Below are positions 5,628-6,621 of a stretch of DNA of 6,621 nt, piece after piece. Location: NCBI GenBank assembly GCA_018500005.2, contig JAHBAP020000319.1, positions 1 through 6,621 on the forward strand, given 5' to 3'. This DNA is from Mycobacterium sp. Its GTDB lineage: Bacteria; Actinomycetota; Actinomycetes; Mycobacteriales; Mycobacteriaceae. A model generated the notes under the pieces. It was not told where the DNA came from and searched no databases. It worked only from the letters and a program-made list of their open reading frames with translations. Made by a program: the position numbers and the translations under genes. Position 1 is the first letter of the stretch, and each line of letters begins with the position of its first letter.

Positions 5628-6519
5628 AGCGGGCGAAGCCCTCTCGGGCATAAGGGACTAGGCGCAACTTCTCCGGGACCATCGACCACGCCCAGTTCAC
5701 CGGCGCCGAGCGACAGAACGCGGCGAAGCGCTGGTAACGACGCTCCTTGCGGTCATCCCACGGCAGCCCCAGGATCTCGCGGGTTCGCGGCGGCATGCCC
5801 CCGGTTGTCAGGAAAGCGGCAAGCGGATTGAACACCGGCGCAATGACTTTCCATGCCAGCGGCGATACGCCCTTGGGCTTGGGGAATCCCTTGGTGACAT
5901 AGCCGACGCCGTAGCGGGCGGTGCGGTGGCCGACGAGCACGTCATTGATCATGTGGTCCCAGTACTTCTCGAATTCCGCGTAGTCGGCGGGCATCGGACG
6001 GTCGCTGACGCCATAGCGGCGGTACCAGGTCTTGGACTCCAGGTACATCTGCTCCTTCTCGGCGCGCGACAGCTTCTTGACGAAGGTGTCGGTGAAGTAG
6101 AGGACCTGATCGAAGAAGGTCGCATGCGCCCAGTAGTAGGTCTCCGGGTCCAGGGCGTGGTAGCGGCCCTTGTTCTCCGGGGTGACGAACTCCGCGGGCA
6201 TCTCGCCCTTGATGTTCTTGTGGAAGTCCCGGACCGTGCCACCCGCGTTGTCTGCCTCGCTGCCGTAGACCGTCCGGTAGATCGGCGGCAGCGAGCGCTT
6301 GATCCGGGCTGCGGTATCGGCGAAGAAGACTGAGTGGTCCACGACGCCCTGGCCGAGTTCGGCCAGCATGTTCTGCAGCACCGCCGGCCGGGGTCCGATC
6401 AGCGCGATGCGACGGTCGCCGAAGTACTTCCACACCAGCGAGTCGGGACCCAACGGCAGGGCTCCGTCGTCGCTAACGGAGGTGTGCGCGGGCGTCGACT
6501 TCTGCGCGATCTCGGTCAT
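5620..6519 (-). CDS. DUF2236 oxygenase, MpaB / latex-clearing-protein-like
   Basis: A 299-aa protein of the DUF2236 family (ER-bound oxygenase MpaB/B'/rubber oxygenase catalytic domain). Characterised members, such as latex clearing protein, are b-type heme oxygenases that cleave polyisoprene; MpaB acts on a terpenoid chain. Family-like features are [23 protein letters not shown] (41-63, from Gly-Pro to the Asp-His pair), R72 in ARIKRS, a turn [22 protein letters not shown] whose H100 is a candidate heme ligand, [14 protein letters not shown] (124-137, H132) and a long helical C-terminus. There is no signal peptide, so it is probably cytosolic or membrane-associated. ATG 6519 is preferred to the longer in-frame start at 6567, as the protein then begins [12 protein letters not shown] and the palindrome and -10-like bases fall upstream. 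It overlaps the TetR gene by 8 nt, forming a two-gene operon. The substrate is unknown. Confidence 0.85.
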   Translation of the reverse strand: MTEIAQKSTPAHTSVSDDGALPLGPDSLVWKYFGDRRIALIGPRPAVLQNMLAELGQGVVDHSVFFADTAARIKRSLPPIYRTVYGSEADNAGGTVRDFHKNIKGEMPAEFVTPENKGRYHALDPETYYWAHATFFDQVLYFTDTFVKKLSRAEKEQMYLESKTWYRRYGVSDRPMPADYAEFEKYWDHMINDVLVGHRTARYGVGYVTKGFPKPKGVSPLAWKVIAPVFNPLAAFLTTGGMPPRTREILGLPWDDRKERRYQRFAAFCRSAPVNWAWSMVPEKLRLVPYAREGFARYA

Positions 6520-6522
6520 ACG

Positions 6523-6531
6523 ACACAGTGT
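6523..6531. promoter_or_regulatory. Small palindrome before the DUF2236 gene, candidate TetR operator
   Basis: ACACAGTGT is a perfect 9-bp inverted repeat lying 3 bp upstream of the DUF2236 ATG. It overlaps a weak -10-like TAACAC (6533-6528, minus strand) placed 16 nt after a weak -35-like TTGGTA (6555-6550). Its position would suit repression by the TetR protein encoded downstream in the same operon. TetR operators are usually longer (15 bp or more), and the flanks here are not symmetric, so this is tentative. Confidence 0.3.
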
Positions 6532-6602
6532 TACAGATAATGCATTTTGTACCAAGATCCAAGGCACGTCGGGTTAGCCCGCGACCCGGAAGGCACTGAT
6601 GC

Positions 6603-6621
6603 CTGTCTCTTATACACATCT
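6603..6621. other. Nextera/Tn5 mosaic-end adapter sequence (artefact)
   Basis: The last 19 bases, CTGTCTCTTATACACATCT, are identical to the engineered Tn5 mosaic end used in tagmentation libraries. Being exact, at the very end of the window and with nothing beyond, it is an untrimmed adapter and not part of the genome. Genomic sequence ends at or before 6602. It should be removed from the assembly and not annotated as a transposon end. Confidence 0.97.

Noticed and set aside
5190..6577. Plus-strand frames opposite TetR and the DUF2236 gene (5190-5831, 5926-6333, 6299-6577)
   Set aside because: The opposite strand carries full-length family proteins. These frames have no recognisable motifs, and the last one would cross the oxygenase promoter.
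6603..6621. A natural Tn5/IS50 transposon end
   Set aside because: The sequence equals the engineered mosaic end, not the natural outside or inside end, and is at the very edge with no transposon or target duplication.

Overview
The window is GC-rich DNA with dense, mostly operon-like genes. Its protein sequences look actinobacterial, most likely from the Mycobacteriaceae. Three things point that way: the HemL fragment is very like mycobacterial HemL from memory, a near-consensus IdeR/DtxR iron box is present, and the lipid-type oxygenases with their own GntR/TetR regulators are typical of environmental mycobacteria. This is inference from reading, since no search could be run. The last 19 bases are an exact Nextera/Tn5 mosaic-end adapter, so the right edge is a contig end from a tagmentation library and not genomic sequence.

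Layout. (1) 1-542, minus: the N-terminal 180 codons of hemL (glutamate-1-semialdehyde aminomutase, tetrapyrrole synthesis), cut by the left edge. (2) 543-659: a 117-bp divergent promoter region holding a 16/19 match to the IdeR box, ending 4 bp before feoA. (3) 660-3464, plus: a tight three-gene ferrous-iron operon, feoA-feoB-nfu-like. It has a 4-nt ATGA overlap and a 1-nt gap. The third gene encodes a NifU-type Fe-S protein with a CxxC motif, in the place where enterobacteria have feoC. (4) 3465-3523: a regulatory gap with two inverted repeats, the first of FadR-operator type. (5) 3524-5147, plus: a GntR/FadR-type regulator followed after 1 nt by a membrane fatty acid hydroxylase/sterol desaturase-type di-iron enzyme. 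(6) 5025-6519, minus: a DUF2236 (MpaB/latex-clearing-protein-like) oxygenase gene overlapping a TetR regulator gene by 8 nt. The TetR gene runs into the desaturase gene tail to tail with a 123-bp overlap. (7) 6520-6602: an upstream region with a small palindrome and possibly the first codon of an outward gene, then the adapter.

How the genes may work together. The left half is an iron module: IdeR would repress feoAB-nfu when iron is replete, FeoB would import Fe2+, FeoA would assist it, and the Nfu-like protein could carry or sense Fe-S clusters. HemL, read from the other side of the same promoter region, begins the heme pathway that consumes iron. The right half looks like two small lipid-modification units, each an oxygenase with its own regulator, meeting tail to tail. 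No RNA genes, CRISPR arrays, transposases or origins were seen, and no gene-free stretch exceeds 300 bases.
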